DNA of 64,000 nt from Calothrix sp. NIES-3974 (GTDB taxonomy: Bacteria; Cyanobacteriota; Cyanobacteriia; Cyanobacteriales; Nostocaceae): NCBI RefSeq assembly GCF_002368395.1, contig NZ_AP018254.1:3968001-4032000 (forward strand), written 5' to 3'. The notes beneath the pieces were generated by a model. The model was not told where the DNA came from. It did no database searches and worked only from the letters and a program-made list of their open reading frames with translations. Positions 8,028 to 17,574 of the stretch are shown here, in pieces; position 1 is the first letter of the stretch; each line of letters opens with the position of its first letter. The translations under genes were made by a program, and so were the position numbers.

Positions 8028-9206
8028 ATGTTAGTCTTAGAAGCGAAATTGAAGGGCAAAGAAAGTCAGTACGGCTTATTAGATGAAGCTATTAGAACGG
8101 CTTTGTTTATCCGCAACAAAGCTCTAAGACATTGGATAGATAACAAGGATGTTAGCAAGAATGACCTTCAAAAACTTTGCGCTGTTTTAGCCAAAGAATT
8201 TGATTTTGCTGGCAAACTCAACTCTATGGCTCGTCAGGCTTCTGCCGATAGAGCTTGGTGCGCTATTAAGCGTTTCTATGACAACTGTAAAGCTAAAAAG
8301 CCAGGTAAAAAGGGTTATCCGCGATTTAAAAAGCGTGGACATTCCGTAGAATATAAAACTTCAGGATGGGCAATTTCTGCCGACAAGAAGTACATCACTT
8401 TTACTGATGGTTTTAAAGCAGGGAAATTTCAGCTAGTTGGAACTCGTGATTTCAGCTTTTATTCTACTAAGCAAATTCAGCGAGTTAGAGTAGTTAAACG
8501 AGCAGATGGTTATTACTGCCAATTTTGTGTTGATGCGGAACGCAAAGAACAGCATCAGCACAATGGTAAACAAGTAGGAATTGATGTAGGACTTGAATTT
8601 TTCTACACTGATTCTGATGGCAAGACAGTTGAAAATCCCAGATTTTTGCGTAAGTCTGAGAAGTCTTTGAAACGCAAACAACGCAAAGTTTCTAGATGTA
8701 AAAAAGGCTCTTCTAATCGCCGCAAAGCTGTGAAAAAGTTGGCGAAAAAGCATCTCAAGGTAAGTAGACAGAGGAAAGATTTTGCTGTGAAGACAGCAAG
8801 AACTCTAGTCCAGTCAAACGACTTGGTAGTTTATGAGGACTTGCAGGTGCGAAATATGGTTAAGAACCATCATTTAGCTAAATCTATCAGTGACGCTTCG
8901 TGGTCACTGTTTACTGATTGGGTAGACTACTATGGCAAAGTTTTTGGCATTTGGGTGATAGCAGTTGCACCTCACTACACATCGCAAGATTGTTCTGTTT
9001 GTGGGACACGAGTTCAGAAATCTTTATCTACTCGTACCCACAAATGTCATTGTTGTGGGACAGTGATGCACCGTGACCATAACGCGGCGACTATGATTTT
9101 GAACAAAGGATTAAAAAGTACTGTGGGGCGCACAGAATCTAAAGCTTGTGGACAGAACGACCTCTGCTTAAGTGGGGAAACTCCTTTAAGTAAGTCGGCT
9201 GAATGA
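8028..9206 (+). CDS. tnpB: TnpB RNA-guided nuclease (IS605 OrfB)
   Basis: A full-length TnpB of 392 residues. The ATG at 8028 (MLVLEAKLKG) is chosen because homologous proteins begin in this way. The RuvC-like site is complete: Asp in VGIDVG (about residue 185), Glu in VVYEDL (about 270) and Asp in MHRDHNAA (about 349). The zinc-ribbon cysteines CSVCG and CHCCG stand before the last motif. From family knowledge, TnpB cuts DNA next to a short target-adjacent motif, guided by an RNA made from the gene's 3' end and the element's right end. The neighbouring TnpA is dead while TnpB is intact, so this is a stand-alone TnpB. Confidence 0.95.
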   Translation: MLVLEAKLKGKESQYGLLDEAIRTALFIRNKALRHWIDNKDVSKNDLQKLCAVLAKEFDFAGKLNSMARQASADRAWCAIKRFYDNCKAKKPGKKGYPRFKKRGHSVEYKTSGWAISADKKYITFTDGFKAGKFQLVGTRDFSFYSTKQIQRVRVVKRADGYYCQFCVDAERKEQHQHNGKQVGIDVGLEFFYTDSDGKTVENPRFLRKSEKSLKRKQRKVSRCKKGSSNRRKAVKKLAKKHLKVSRQRKDFAVKTARTLVQSNDLVVYEDLQVRNMVKNHHLAKSISDASWSLFTDWVDYYGKVFGIWVIAVAPHYTSQDCSVCGTRVQKSLSTRTHKCHCCGTVMHRDHNAATMILNKGLKSTVGRTESKACGQNDLCLSGETPLSKSAE

Positions 9207-9214
9207 AACAAGAA

Positions 9215-9237
9215 TCCCACGGCTTTAAGTCGTGGGA
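9215..9237 (+). repeat. IS605 right-end hairpin / likely 3' part of the TnpB guide RNA
   Basis: TCCCACG and CGTGGGA form a seven-base-pair stem with a nine-base loop (GCTTTAAGT), starting nine bases after the tnpB stop codon. This is the position and form of the subterminal hairpin that TnpA recognises at the right end. It is expected to lie within the TnpB-associated RNA, whose variable guide would be the flanking DNA just downstream (near 9240-9260). Confidence 0.7.
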
Positions 9238-9316
9238 ACGTCAAAACAATTAGAAGAAAACCCTGTACAAATGCCAGAATTTAGCGATCGCACTCGATAA
9301 TTCTGCTCAGAATACC

Positions 9317-9337
9317 AGACGTAGCAATGCTACGTCT
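9317..9337. repeat. Dispersed hairpin (AGACGTAGC arms)
   Basis: A near-perfect palindrome, AGACGTAGC then three bases then GCTACGTCT, followed by CTACGAAATTT. The same unit occurs at 34950-34978 and 55005-55025, and hairpins with the same outer arms but different inner stems occur at 19598, 20713, 23505 and 40702. Confidence 0.7.
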
Positions 9338-9384
9338 CTACGAAATTTATCTGTTTTCCAATCCAAAATCTAAAATCCAAAATC

Positions 9385-12300
9385 CTAATGTTCTCCGGAA
9401 AAGGGGTCTCGTTTGGCTTCGATGTCGTTGGGTTGGGGTTGGAGATGGTCGCGATATACACATCCTTCGTACTGTAAATCCTGGGGATTATTTGATACCC
9501 AATAAGGGACATCAAAGGCATGGATACGGAGAATACCTTTGGCGGTGAGGGTGACGTAATATTTACAGGGATATTCGCTGATGATATCGGGTTGGGGTAA
9601 CTCTCCAATCAACTCCCACTGGTCGGAACGGGGGTTATGAAATTGGAAATAAAAGGCGTGTTTACCGTTGGCTGGGAAGGGTGGTAATTCGGTGATTAAA
9701 CCAATATCGGTGTTGGCATTGGGACTATTGTCATCGCGAAATGTTTGTAAGTGATGGTGGTAGTTGGTACTGGCTGCAAATAATACTGTGTGGGCATCGG
9801 TTTTCAGGGCATTCGCAGATTCGATGACGTTGACGGCAATGTCTCCCAGTATACAACCATCAGGGGAAATGACATTGGCAACTCCGCAAGCTGCTGCTAA
9901 ATCGAGGTAGGGATGGTGGGAAGATAGGTAATAGTGGGGATTACCACGACACAGGAGCAAGTCTATTTCCAGTTTTTGGTCGATTTCAAATTGGACTTTG
10001 ATTTGATTTTTGAACTCCTCTTCGGACATATGCAGTTGTTTGCGGAGTGCATCACCGTTGTAACTACCCCACAGTTGGGGTTTAATGTTTTCAAAGTCCT
10101 GACGAATGATATTATTGGTTAACTGCATCCCTTGCCAAGGACTACGGTATTTCGCCACCCCATCATCGGGTTTTAATTGGTATAATTCTTGTCCCGCTAA
10201 AAATATCGGTTCCGGAGTTGCCCCGATAACTTCCCTAGCAAAGGCACAGGGAAGAAAGTAAAATAAATTCTTGACATCTATGTATAATTGATTAGCTCCC
10301 TTCCGCAGCAAATCCTTGGATTGTTGGGGAGAAAAACCCAATTGGCGCAGTTTTTCGGCAAAACAAGCACCAGCAGATGTAGCGATTTTAGTATATTCTG
10401 GCTCAAAAGTGACCCGTTCCTGGTTCCAAGTAAAAAATTCCGACTTGCCAAACACACGGTATAATTCCTTACTTACCAATTCAAAATTACAAGTTTTACC
10501 AGAAAGGATTAACCAGTCCACCTGTTCCGGACGGGTAGGGGATTTAGCCGCAAAGGCATTTTCCACTAATCCCTTAGCGATCGCCACGGCTTCCCGAATC
10601 GCAGGAGCGGCGGAACGTTCAAATTGCTCAGTGGTGATTGTGACAGAAATTATACTTGCGAGGTCGGCACTGAGTTGGATTTCGTTGTGGGCGAGAATCT
10701 CGGCAATTTGGGTTCCATTCAGGGTGAAAGTGGCTGGGGGAGTATCTTTGGGGCGTTTGGCTCCAAGGATAATTTTGGCTTCCTCTGCGTATTCCCACAG
10801 GGTATAAAAAGTTTGGGCACGGTTCGGGGCATATTTCCATCGGGTGGGGATTACCTTTTCGATGGCATTAATGGCATCCTTGTAGGCATCATCTTCCCGA
10901 ATCTCCCGGTCAACAGCAGCAATTAAAGCACCGGATTGGAATTTACCTTGAAATAAAAAGCGATCGCTTAATTCTTCCGGTTGAACTTTAAGTATATCCT
11001 TGGGAATCTGACCGTTACTGACAGCTGTTAATAAACAATCCGCGATCGCAGCTTTGAGGACAATAAATAACCGCAGGGTAATTAATTCCCCTCCTAACTG
11101 TAAATGTCCTGACGAACCGAGTAATTTGGGTGTCAGTTTGTAGTAACGTCCCCCGTCACCCCGGTCTTCTCCCACGTCAAAGGGATTTATTTCACTCAGG
11201 GTCAAACGAATCAAGGCTAAATCGGTCGTCCCTCCACCAATATCCAACACTAACACATTTTGCCACCATTTATCTCCATCGTAATGACAACGGGTTTTAA
11301 AGGATTCAATCCCCACATTCAAATCCCCCCCAAATTCCCGCCACAAAAAGAATATCGCCACGGAAACCGCCTCATCATAGGCCATTTGCACATCCGCAAT
11401 ATCCAGCGATCGCACCAAATGTTCAATTTCTCGACGCACAAAGGGGGATGCAACCGTAGGGTAGGTGACAACGGCTCGATAAAATTTGCCATCCGAACAT
11501 TTACCAGCATTGGCTGTACGATATTTATCTGTGAGTTCAATTAATTGGGCATAGGCAGCCTGTAAAATTGTATTCACCGGAATTGTTGCTTCTACGCCAT
11601 TTTGACCTAACTTGTAAGCTCGGTCTTGACCAAAATACCGCTTCGGTGAATGTAAAAATCGTCCATCAATCACCTCCCCATGACGAATCGCATCCAGACG
11701 ATGCTGTTTTGCCGATTCACCCAATATCACCTTGAGTTTATGGGGATGGTCAGGGGAAAGGGTGGGGTCTACTCCCATCACCTCCAATTCACTGGGTATC
11801 TCACTTTGACGACGGTCTTTATCTAATTCCACGGGTATTAAACTTTGCCATTCCAGAGCCGGAACCCGAAACACCTCATGGTAAATAGCATTTAACCGCA
11901 CACTAGCAGCACGTCGGAACCAGTCCAAACGTTTACTCAAACACATTTCAATTTGACGAATCGCATCCAAAAACTGGGTACTTCCAGCACGATGGATATA
12001 AGCAACAATTGCATCCCGATTTCCCGGATGAGCAGGGGGTATTTCCTGACTTAATTCCGTCAAAAACTTCTGCCACTCACTATCCCAGACAGTACGACTT
12101 ATTCCCGCTTCCTCCCCCGTCGGACGTGTAGCTAACCATTCCCCAATCCGCGATCGCAATCTGGTTTCCTGTTCCCGTGGTAAGGTTTCGGGTGTGACAA
12201 TTACCTTCGGGTCATATAACGTCACCGTAGAATTAGAAGTACCAAAATCAATCGCAAACCAACCCGGATAGGTAAGATTCTGGTTACGAATCCCTGTGAC

Positions 12301-12786
12301 ATACACCGTTTGCAGTTCCGTAGGAGCCATTGGTTCCCTAAATATAGTCTGGGGTTCTAATTCCGATTCCGATAGCAATTCCGTTTTTTCGGAAGATGGA
12401 GTCCAAATGTAACATTCAGCACTCACCTCCTTCACCACATCAAAGTCAGGATTTCCCTGAGTATCGGAATCAAAGTATTCCACAGTTACTACCAATGTGC
12501 AAGCAACTCCCGGAGGTAATTCCTCCGTATATAAGCAATCATTTTGACGCAACCGTTGTGGTCCGAGTAACTTCAGAGGTTGATGATTATCTATATTTAC
12601 ACTTTTATAAGCAGACTGCATAATTACAGCCAATTCAGTAGGTGAACCACTAACTGAAATATTAACTTTCGATACATGGGGTAAATTTGGGCTTTCGGTA
12701 GGTTTAATTTCAATCACCGGAAGCATTAATTTTTGTTCTTTCAAACGTAATTGATAGCGATTTAAAAGTTCAATTTTAATTGGCAT
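9385..12786 (-). CDS. SrfB-like protein, Hsp70/actin-fold ATPase
   Basis: A very large protein (1133 residues from 12786; an upstream start at 12840 would add 18). The start at 12786 is preferred because CAGGAA lies shortly before it, while nothing similar precedes 12840. It carries an actin/Hsp70-type nucleotide site: phosphate-1 loop FAIDFGTSNSTV (about residue 178), phosphate-2 loop VLDIGGGTTDLALI (about 512) and a later adenosine-type motif DWLILSGKTCNFE. The whole resembles the SrfB family, named after a Salmonella virulence-associated gene but widespread in bacteria. The dynamin-like gene lies just upstream on the same strand, so the two products probably act together, perhaps at a membrane. 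The function in cyanobacteria is unknown to me. Confidence 0.8.
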   Translation of the reverse strand: MPIKIELLNRYQLRLKEQKLMLPVIEIKPTESPNLPHVSKVNISVSGSPTELAVIMQSAYKSVNIDNHQPLKLLGPQRLRQNDCLYTEELPPGVACTLVVTVEYFDSDTQGNPDFDVVKEVSAECYIWTPSSEKTELLSESELEPQTIFREPMAPTELQTVYVTGIRNQNLTYPGWFAIDFGTSNSTVTLYDPKVIVTPETLPREQETRLRSRIGEWLATRPTGEEAGISRTVWDSEWQKFLTELSQEIPPAHPGNRDAIVAYIHRAGSTQFLDAIRQIEMCLSKRLDWFRRAASVRLNAIYHEVFRVPALEWQSLIPVELDKDRRQSEIPSELEVMGVDPTLSPDHPHKLKVILGESAKQHRLDAIRHGEVIDGRFLHSPKRYFGQDRAYKLGQNGVEATIPVNTILQAAYAQLIELTDKYRTANAGKCSDGKFYRAVVTYPTVASPFVRREIEHLVRSLDIADVQMAYDEAVSVAIFFLWREFGGDLNVGIESFKTRCHYDGDKWWQNVLVLDIGGGTTDLALIRLTLSEINPFDVGEDRGDGGRYYKLTPKLLGSSGHLQLGGELITLRLFIVLKAAIADCLLTAVSNGQIPKDILKVQPEELSDRFLFQGKFQSGALIAAVDREIREDDAYKDAINAIEKVIPTRWKYAPNRAQTFYTLWEYAEEAKIILGAKRPKDTPPATFTLNGTQIAEILAHNEIQLSADLASIISVTITTEQFERSAAPAIREAVAIAKGLVENAFAAKSPTRPEQVDWLILSGKTCNFELVSKELYRVFGKSEFFTWNQERVTFEPEYTKIATSAGACFAEKLRQLGFSPQQSKDLLRKGANQLYIDVKNLFYFLPCAFAREVIGATPEPIFLAGQELYQLKPDDGVAKYRSPWQGMQLTNNIIRQDFENIKPQLWGSYNGDALRKQLHMSEEEFKNQIKVQFEIDQKLEIDLLLCRGNPHYYLSSHHPYLDLAAACGVANVISPDGCILGDIAVNVIESANALKTDAHTVLFAASTNYHHHLQTFRDDNSPNANTDIGLITELPPFPANGKHAFYFQFHNPRSDQWELIGELPQPDIISEYPCKYYVTLTAKGILRIHAFDVPYWVSNNPQDLQYEGCVYRDHLQPQPNDIEAKRDPFSGEH

Positions 12787-13190
12787 TTGATATATTCCTG
12801 AAATTGCCTCTCGTAATAGGGAAATCGGTGAAGTATACATTGAATTACTGTTAATTACTTTTGCTTTTTAACTCGCACTTTTTACCTTTTAATAATAGTC
12901 AACCACACAAGCCTTAACTTTACTAGATATAGCTTTTCCAACTCCAATCAAGTCCAGGGAAACGCTACAAATAATATTTATATCAATTACCTAAAATTAG
13001 GTGACAAAATATAGCTTTTGTAATTACGTAGCTTGCTTGTTGCTCTCGCAGTGCGAAAAGAAGTGGAACTCGACAATCTCAGCAACTCGTTAACATTGAA
13101 AAAAATGAAATTGCCTCGTCGTTCCTCCTCGTTTCGGACAACTTACTATGTACAACTTCAGATGAAAACAGTATTGTAAATTACGAATTA
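12787..13190. other. Intergenic stretch between the SrfB-like and dynamin-like genes
   Basis: About 400 bases without a convincing gene. It holds a piece of the dispersed GC-rich family (ACGTAGCTTGCTTGTTGC near 13025) in otherwise AT-rich sequence. No clear terminator or promoter could be picked out, so it is open whether the two flanking genes share a transcript. Confidence 0.5.
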
Positions 13191-15800
13191 CTATTCCGCA
13201 CCCGGAAAAGAAACAGCCACCAACTGAGATAAATTTTCTAACCAAGCAGGTTGACTAGAAACAGGTTTATCTTCCGCAGCAGCAATATATCTCAGCAACG
13301 GTTCATTTTTCGACTTAAGTAAATCTTGCAAACTATCAACAATTTCCTTCGTCGCCACAGAAAAAGATGATTTAGTTTGTTGAGTTAATAAACTCACATA
13401 CTGCACCAAATGCAATCCTAAACTAGCAGTAATTTCATTCCGCAAACGAAGTACAGCAATTTGATGATTAAAAGGTCGTCCCTGACTGGGATATTTTTTA
13501 TGGGGACTCCAATCAAAAATCTGTCCAATTTGGTGACGCGCATCCCGTCTCGCTAAGGGAAATAAAGCATTGGCATTTATGGGTGTGGTATTTTCTGTTA
13601 ATCCACTACGAGTAAGTATCATTTGTTGCCATTTATTTACCGGGTCAATTGCCCTAATCAAATTCCGAAACAACTTTGTCGAGCGATTACCAAAATTCTC
13701 TTGGATATAAGCTTCCATTTGGGGTTGCAAAATTAGGTCAATTTTACTACGCTCAGTTTCCACCGCATGGGCCAATTTACTGAACCAATCAGCCACCGCT
13801 TCACTCATGCGACTATGGGCAAATTCTTGCATTTCATCGACAGTTTGCACAAACACCGGATAAAAATCGTCTCCTTGGGTTGGAATCGGGTCATCTGCTT
13901 CATCTTCTTCAAAAAAGCGCATGACCTTATTTAAAGAGATTTTCCCCCCTTTAGTCCGGTCAAATAATATGTTCCATTCACTCCAGTCAAAAAAGATTTT
14001 ATGGGTAAGTTCATTTTTCACTAATTCACTCACGGCAATTCCTGTCCGATTAGTTAGAATTGGTTGCTGTTCCAATTCCGCTTGATACTGACGATAAATT
14101 GTCACTAGATTTTCAATCCCCTGACGCAAAGTCACAAAGGAAGGATTTTCCACCGCAGGAATATAGGCAGCCACTTCCTGAAGTATCTTTTCCAACTCCA
14201 ACTGTTCAGTACGCAAATCAGCCGCAACGCGTTGCACATCTTCCAATAGCTGCTGCATTCCGTGAATTGTCACATGCTCATTCAACAATCCCCGTAATCT
14301 TGCTAAACCACCATCGTCAGCAAAATCACAAATCTGTTTATGTAAATAACCCGACGGAATAATTTGCTCCCCTAAACGTCGCCATTTATCCCGCAATTCC
14401 CAATCATCCGTTTGTAAAAGCTGTTCTAACTCCGATTTAAATTCCGGTGAACAAATTTGTAACAGACTCGATAACTCATCCAACTTACTCAACCCATACA
14501 ACTGCGACAGCAAAACAATATTCTTCGGTTGGGTAGTCAAATTACTCGCACTAGCCATTGTCAACTTTAATATCGGTATCTGCTCTAACACCATCTCCTC
14601 CGACAGCGGTTCTGCAAACACCGAAAAAATCGACTCATCCCCAGTCAAATCATGACTACTGAGCAAACTATCAATTGCTCGCTCCTCCGCAACCGTCAAA
14701 GGTAACTGGTTAAAACGACCGACACCAACGATAATCCGCTCCTTTAAATCCTCCCCCTTATCCTGCTCCAACATAGTACGAATTTTGGATGCGGTTGCAC
14801 CCCCTGGATATCTACCATTTAATAGCAACAGGATCGTTTGCACTTCTGCCAATTCCCGCAACGATAAAAAGGTATCCCGGACACTGGAATCAGCCGCACC
14901 TAAACCGGGAAAATCAAGTAAAATCAACTCATTTGTCCCTTGCAAAGCCGATAAATCCCAAATTTCCCGTGAAACCTCCACCGTCACATCAATTCGACCA
15001 ATCAAGCTAAATGTATTCCGTAAATCATCCACATTGGGTCGATCAATCCCATCCCATTGTTTATAGGGAATGGGAATCCGCTCAAATCCCAACTCCAAAA
15101 TATTCATCGGAGGTTCAGCTAACCGTAACCCCTGATTTGCGGTTTCGCGATTAATACGATAGCTTTTCCCGCAAATTTCAATTCCAAATAAAGTATAAGT
15201 GCGAACAAAAACCACCAATTCCCGTAATAGCGATCGCAGTTCTAAACTTTGGGTTTGATTCCAAGCTTGTTCACACCAAGCCAAAATACTTTTACTATCA
15301 ACAAATGTAGTTGGTTGTAAACTCCGCAAAGTCGTCAGTGCAGCAGGGGGAAATTTGGCCACACTTGCACGGGTTTCCACCTCCTTGAGCATGTACCGCA
15401 AACACTCCCGTACCCCCTCATGGGTCAAGTATCGCACCGTAAATTCACCAACTTCCGTTGTCTTAAATTCTGCTTGCTGAATTAAACGAATAGCCGTCAC
15501 ATTTCCCGTCGTCGGGGTTTCACTCACAGGTAGAGCATCCGCATAACCAATTAAACTACCAATTAATAGGGTTTTACCACTACTAAACTCCCCCATAATC
15601 CCGATTTTCACAGGGGATGCAGCAATTTCGACTGTACGCTGTGCATGATACTTCAGCCTTTGTATGCTCTCATTAATACTTGTTTGTACCCAACTTTGTT
15701 TCGGTGGAGGACTTTCCACCGCAGCATTAATAAAGTGAAGAATCGACTCCCCATACTCCTGATAATGACGCAATTGTTCAACTGCGTTATCCCTGTTCAT
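13191..15800 (-). CDS. Dynamin-like large GTPase
   Basis: The start at 15800 (MNRDNAVEQL) is chosen because GGGAG lies about six bases upstream; the open frame reaches 15962 without another such signal. The protein has 869 residues. The GTPase domain shows G1 GEFSSGKTLL (about residue 68), a threonine-rich switch region (SETPTTGNVTA) and G3 LDFPGLGAADSS (about 297). A classical N/TKxD G4 motif was not found; VGVGRFNQLP occupies the expected place. The C-terminal half is helical and charged, as in bacterial dynamin-like proteins that remodel membranes. Together with the SrfB-like ATPase downstream on the same strand it forms a two-NTPase module. A role in membrane maintenance or in stress or phage response is inference only. 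Confidence 0.85.
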   Translation of the reverse strand: MNRDNAVEQLRHYQEYGESILHFINAAVESPPPKQSWVQTSINESIQRLKYHAQRTVEIAASPVKIGIMGEFSSGKTLLIGSLIGYADALPVSETPTTGNVTAIRLIQQAEFKTTEVGEFTVRYLTHEGVRECLRYMLKEVETRASVAKFPPAALTTLRSLQPTTFVDSKSILAWCEQAWNQTQSLELRSLLRELVVFVRTYTLFGIEICGKSYRINRETANQGLRLAEPPMNILELGFERIPIPYKQWDGIDRPNVDDLRNTFSLIGRIDVTVEVSREIWDLSALQGTNELILLDFPGLGAADSSVRDTFLSLRELAEVQTILLLLNGRYPGGATASKIRTMLEQDKGEDLKERIIVGVGRFNQLPLTVAEERAIDSLLSSHDLTGDESIFSVFAEPLSEEMVLEQIPILKLTMASASNLTTQPKNIVLLSQLYGLSKLDELSSLLQICSPEFKSELEQLLQTDDWELRDKWRRLGEQIIPSGYLHKQICDFADDGGLARLRGLLNEHVTIHGMQQLLEDVQRVAADLRTEQLELEKILQEVAAYIPAVENPSFVTLRQGIENLVTIYRQYQAELEQQPILTNRTGIAVSELVKNELTHKIFFDWSEWNILFDRTKGGKISLNKVMRFFEEDEADDPIPTQGDDFYPVFVQTVDEMQEFAHSRMSEAVADWFSKLAHAVETERSKIDLILQPQMEAYIQENFGNRSTKLFRNLIRAIDPVNKWQQMILTRSGLTENTTPINANALFPLARRDARHQIGQIFDWSPHKKYPSQGRPFNHQIAVLRLRNEITASLGLHLVQYVSLLTQQTKSSFSVATKEIVDSLQDLLKSKNEPLLRYIAAAEDKPVSSQPAWLENLSQLVAVSFPGAE

Positions 15801-16945
15801 ACTTGCTCCCTTTCCCAGAAATTTCCCCTCGTTTTTACCAGTATCCAGAAATATCTGCACCAATTGCCTATATATCAGGATTTTTACAGAAATATTTTTT
15901 GATAATTTAGGACTTACGCACTCGTTACGAGAAATTAGGTGTTTGGGATTGCTACTTTGCAAGAAGTCGCTTCGCGTCTACCTTACATCGCAATGACGGT
16001 GTTTAGGTTGTCCTCATGTAAGTCCTGATAATTCAAGAAATGCTGAATTTTTCCTCAAAATTATTAAATAAGCTGTTAGCTGTTAAGTATTACCCTACTC
16101 CCTCCACACAAGAAAATTTACTTATACATAATTAACCCTATCTCAGTGACAATTTATATTTGAGACAATCGAATTCTTTATGCATATTTAATTAATAGCT
16201 ATCAGGATAGAAAAATAATTTCTTAACATTTGTAGAGTTAGCAAAAAACCTAATTGTCATATTTTGATAACAAAATCATGTTGAGAAATTACGATGTTTG
16301 TTTGGAGGATGTTTAGAAAGTATCAATAAATACTTTTCTCACTAATTTTGGAAGACGGTCAATAGGTTCAAACTGTATATTTGTCGTTAAAAACTACTCC
16401 CGATTCCCTGCTTCTTACCCCCGAAAAACGAGCTTATTAAGTATTAAAATCGACTTTTAATACATCCCCTTAGACACAGATAACGAGTTTATAAATACAC
16501 CCAGTATTGATTGATGCAATCAATAATAAATAATTGCAGTGGTAGATTTTTAGCTTAAAATACACGATAAACCATCACAAATCAATACCAAACTGCCATC
16601 TTGTATTGCTTTGTGGGATTAAAATAGAGTATAGATAGACGAGCTATAGTATAACCACTTATCAGCTAAAAGCCAACTTTGCCAAATTTATTTTTATATA
16701 GAAATCTCACTTGATGCAGAGGGAGTAGGAAGTAGTCTACATGTATTGCTGACACCAGAATGAAACTGGTTTTTCCCCACTCCCAACTTACTACTCCCCC
16801 CATCCTTCGGTCGATCTGCTTTGCATCACAAGCTAAAGCTAGATGTTTTGGTTACGTACAAATGTTCTCTAAGATAGGGGACTACTCACTAATCCCTACT
16901 CCCTACTCCCTAACCTTCACCCGTTATTTTGAGGTTAGTCGGGTA
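15801..16945. other. Long non-coding stretch with repeats
   Basis: About 1.1 kb without a supported gene. It contains an inverted-repeat unit at 15909-16026 (separate entry), AT-rich sequence at about 16040-16680, and at 16740-16920 a mosaic of short dispersed units also seen elsewhere in the window (ACACCAGAATGAAACTGG with TTTTTCCCCACTCCC, and TACTCCCTACTCCC). A 64-residue frame at 16760-16954 lies wholly in this repeat mosaic and is not accepted as a gene. Confidence 0.6.
15909..16026. repeat. MITE-like unit with AGGACTTAC terminal inverted repeats
   Basis: AGGACTTACGC at 15909 is matched by the reverse complement AGGACTTACAT ending at 16026, enclosing about 95 bases that include GTCGCTTCGCGTC and ATCGCAATGACGG. 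There is no reading frame of note inside. The size and ends fit a small non-autonomous element or a dispersed cyanobacterial repeat. The unit covers the far 5' end of the open frame of the dynamin-like gene, which supports the shorter start chosen for that gene. Confidence 0.5.
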
Positions 16946-17422
16946 CTAGTGTGAATGACTACAATTACCCTGTGCGTCGTGGTGGTGATGAGAATCGTGG
17001 TGATGTGAACAGGTTTGTAAATCTTGCTGCATTAATTCTAGACTAGTATTTGCTTGGGAGGGGTCAACAGGTTGGAGACCAATCCATGCGTGAATCCGCT
17101 CCACATCAAAACCCACCTCATAGCGATCGCCAACTTGAATCAAGGGACGACGAATCAACAGAGGGTCAGCAATCATCAACGCTAAAGCACTATCAGCATT
17201 TAATTTTTCTGGAATTACCTCACCAGACTTGATTCTAGGAGCAGTAGGATTAAACCACTCAGAAATCGGACGATTTCCAAAAAACACCCGTAACTTTTGT
17301 GGAGTCCAATTGTAAGTCCGAATATCATAAGCTTCCAAATCATGACCAGCAGCAGTCAATAGGACTTTTTGCTTAGTATTATTCTTACAACCAGGTTTTT
17401 CGTAAAAAACAACTTTAGCCAT
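16946..17422 (-). CDS. Nitrogenase-associated protein, ArsC/Spx-like thioredoxin fold, His-rich tail
   Basis: A 158-residue protein. It begins AKVVFYEKPGCKNNTKQK, the pattern of ArsC-like proteins with a single cysteine (Cys12) in the CxxN position. It continues with the family's RPLIQVGDRYEVGFD segment, in which the LIRRPL motif stands before the last strand. Single-Cys ArsC-like proteins of this type are known as nitrogenase-associated proteins in diazotrophs. The last 25 residues hold many histidines (HHHDSHHHHDAQGNCSHSH) and are a likely metal-binding tail. Upstream, GAGGATGTGG serves as a weak ribosome-binding site. The gene points to nitrogen fixation capacity, although no nif structural gene is in the window. 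Confidence 0.85.
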   Translation of the reverse strand: MAKVVFYEKPGCKNNTKQKVLLTAAGHDLEAYDIRTYNWTPQKLRVFFGNRPISEWFNPTAPRIKSGEVIPEKLNADSALALMIADPLLIRRPLIQVGDRYEVGFDVERIHAWIGLQPVDPSQANTSLELMQQDLQTCSHHHDSHHHHDAQGNCSHSH

Positions 17423-17574
17423 TTAATTTCCACATCCTCTCAGCGCAACTTTCTGCAAAATCCAAAACTTTTACTGAACAAAGTGAATCCCAAATTTCTC
17501 ACGAATCCCGAAAATTTGTAGGGAGTAGTTCATCAAAATGCAGGGAATGAATCCAAATATTTACAATCCAAAAT

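Larger units (their letters stand above)
7675..9245. mobile_element. IS200/IS605-type element, divergent tnpA remnant and intact tnpB
   Basis: A decayed tnpA on the minus strand and an intact tnpB on the plus strand are arranged divergently, as in IS605-group elements. The right end is marked by the hairpin at 9215-9237. The left end is not exactly visible; it should lie just beyond the tnpA remnant, close to the stop of the DUF1822 gene. Without a working TnpA the element probably cannot move unless helped by a TnpA encoded elsewhere. Confidence 0.75.

Noticed and set aside
10316-10926. Plus-strand frames inside the SrfB-like gene
   Set aside because: They are shadows of a long gene with good motifs; their composition (Trp/Ser/Gly-rich) is not that of a protein family I know.
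16760-16954. 64-residue frame upstream of the nitrogenase-associated gene
   Set aside because: The translation (PTPYSLTFTRYF and similar) comes from the ACTCCCTACTCCC repeat, which gives open frames by chance at many places in the window.
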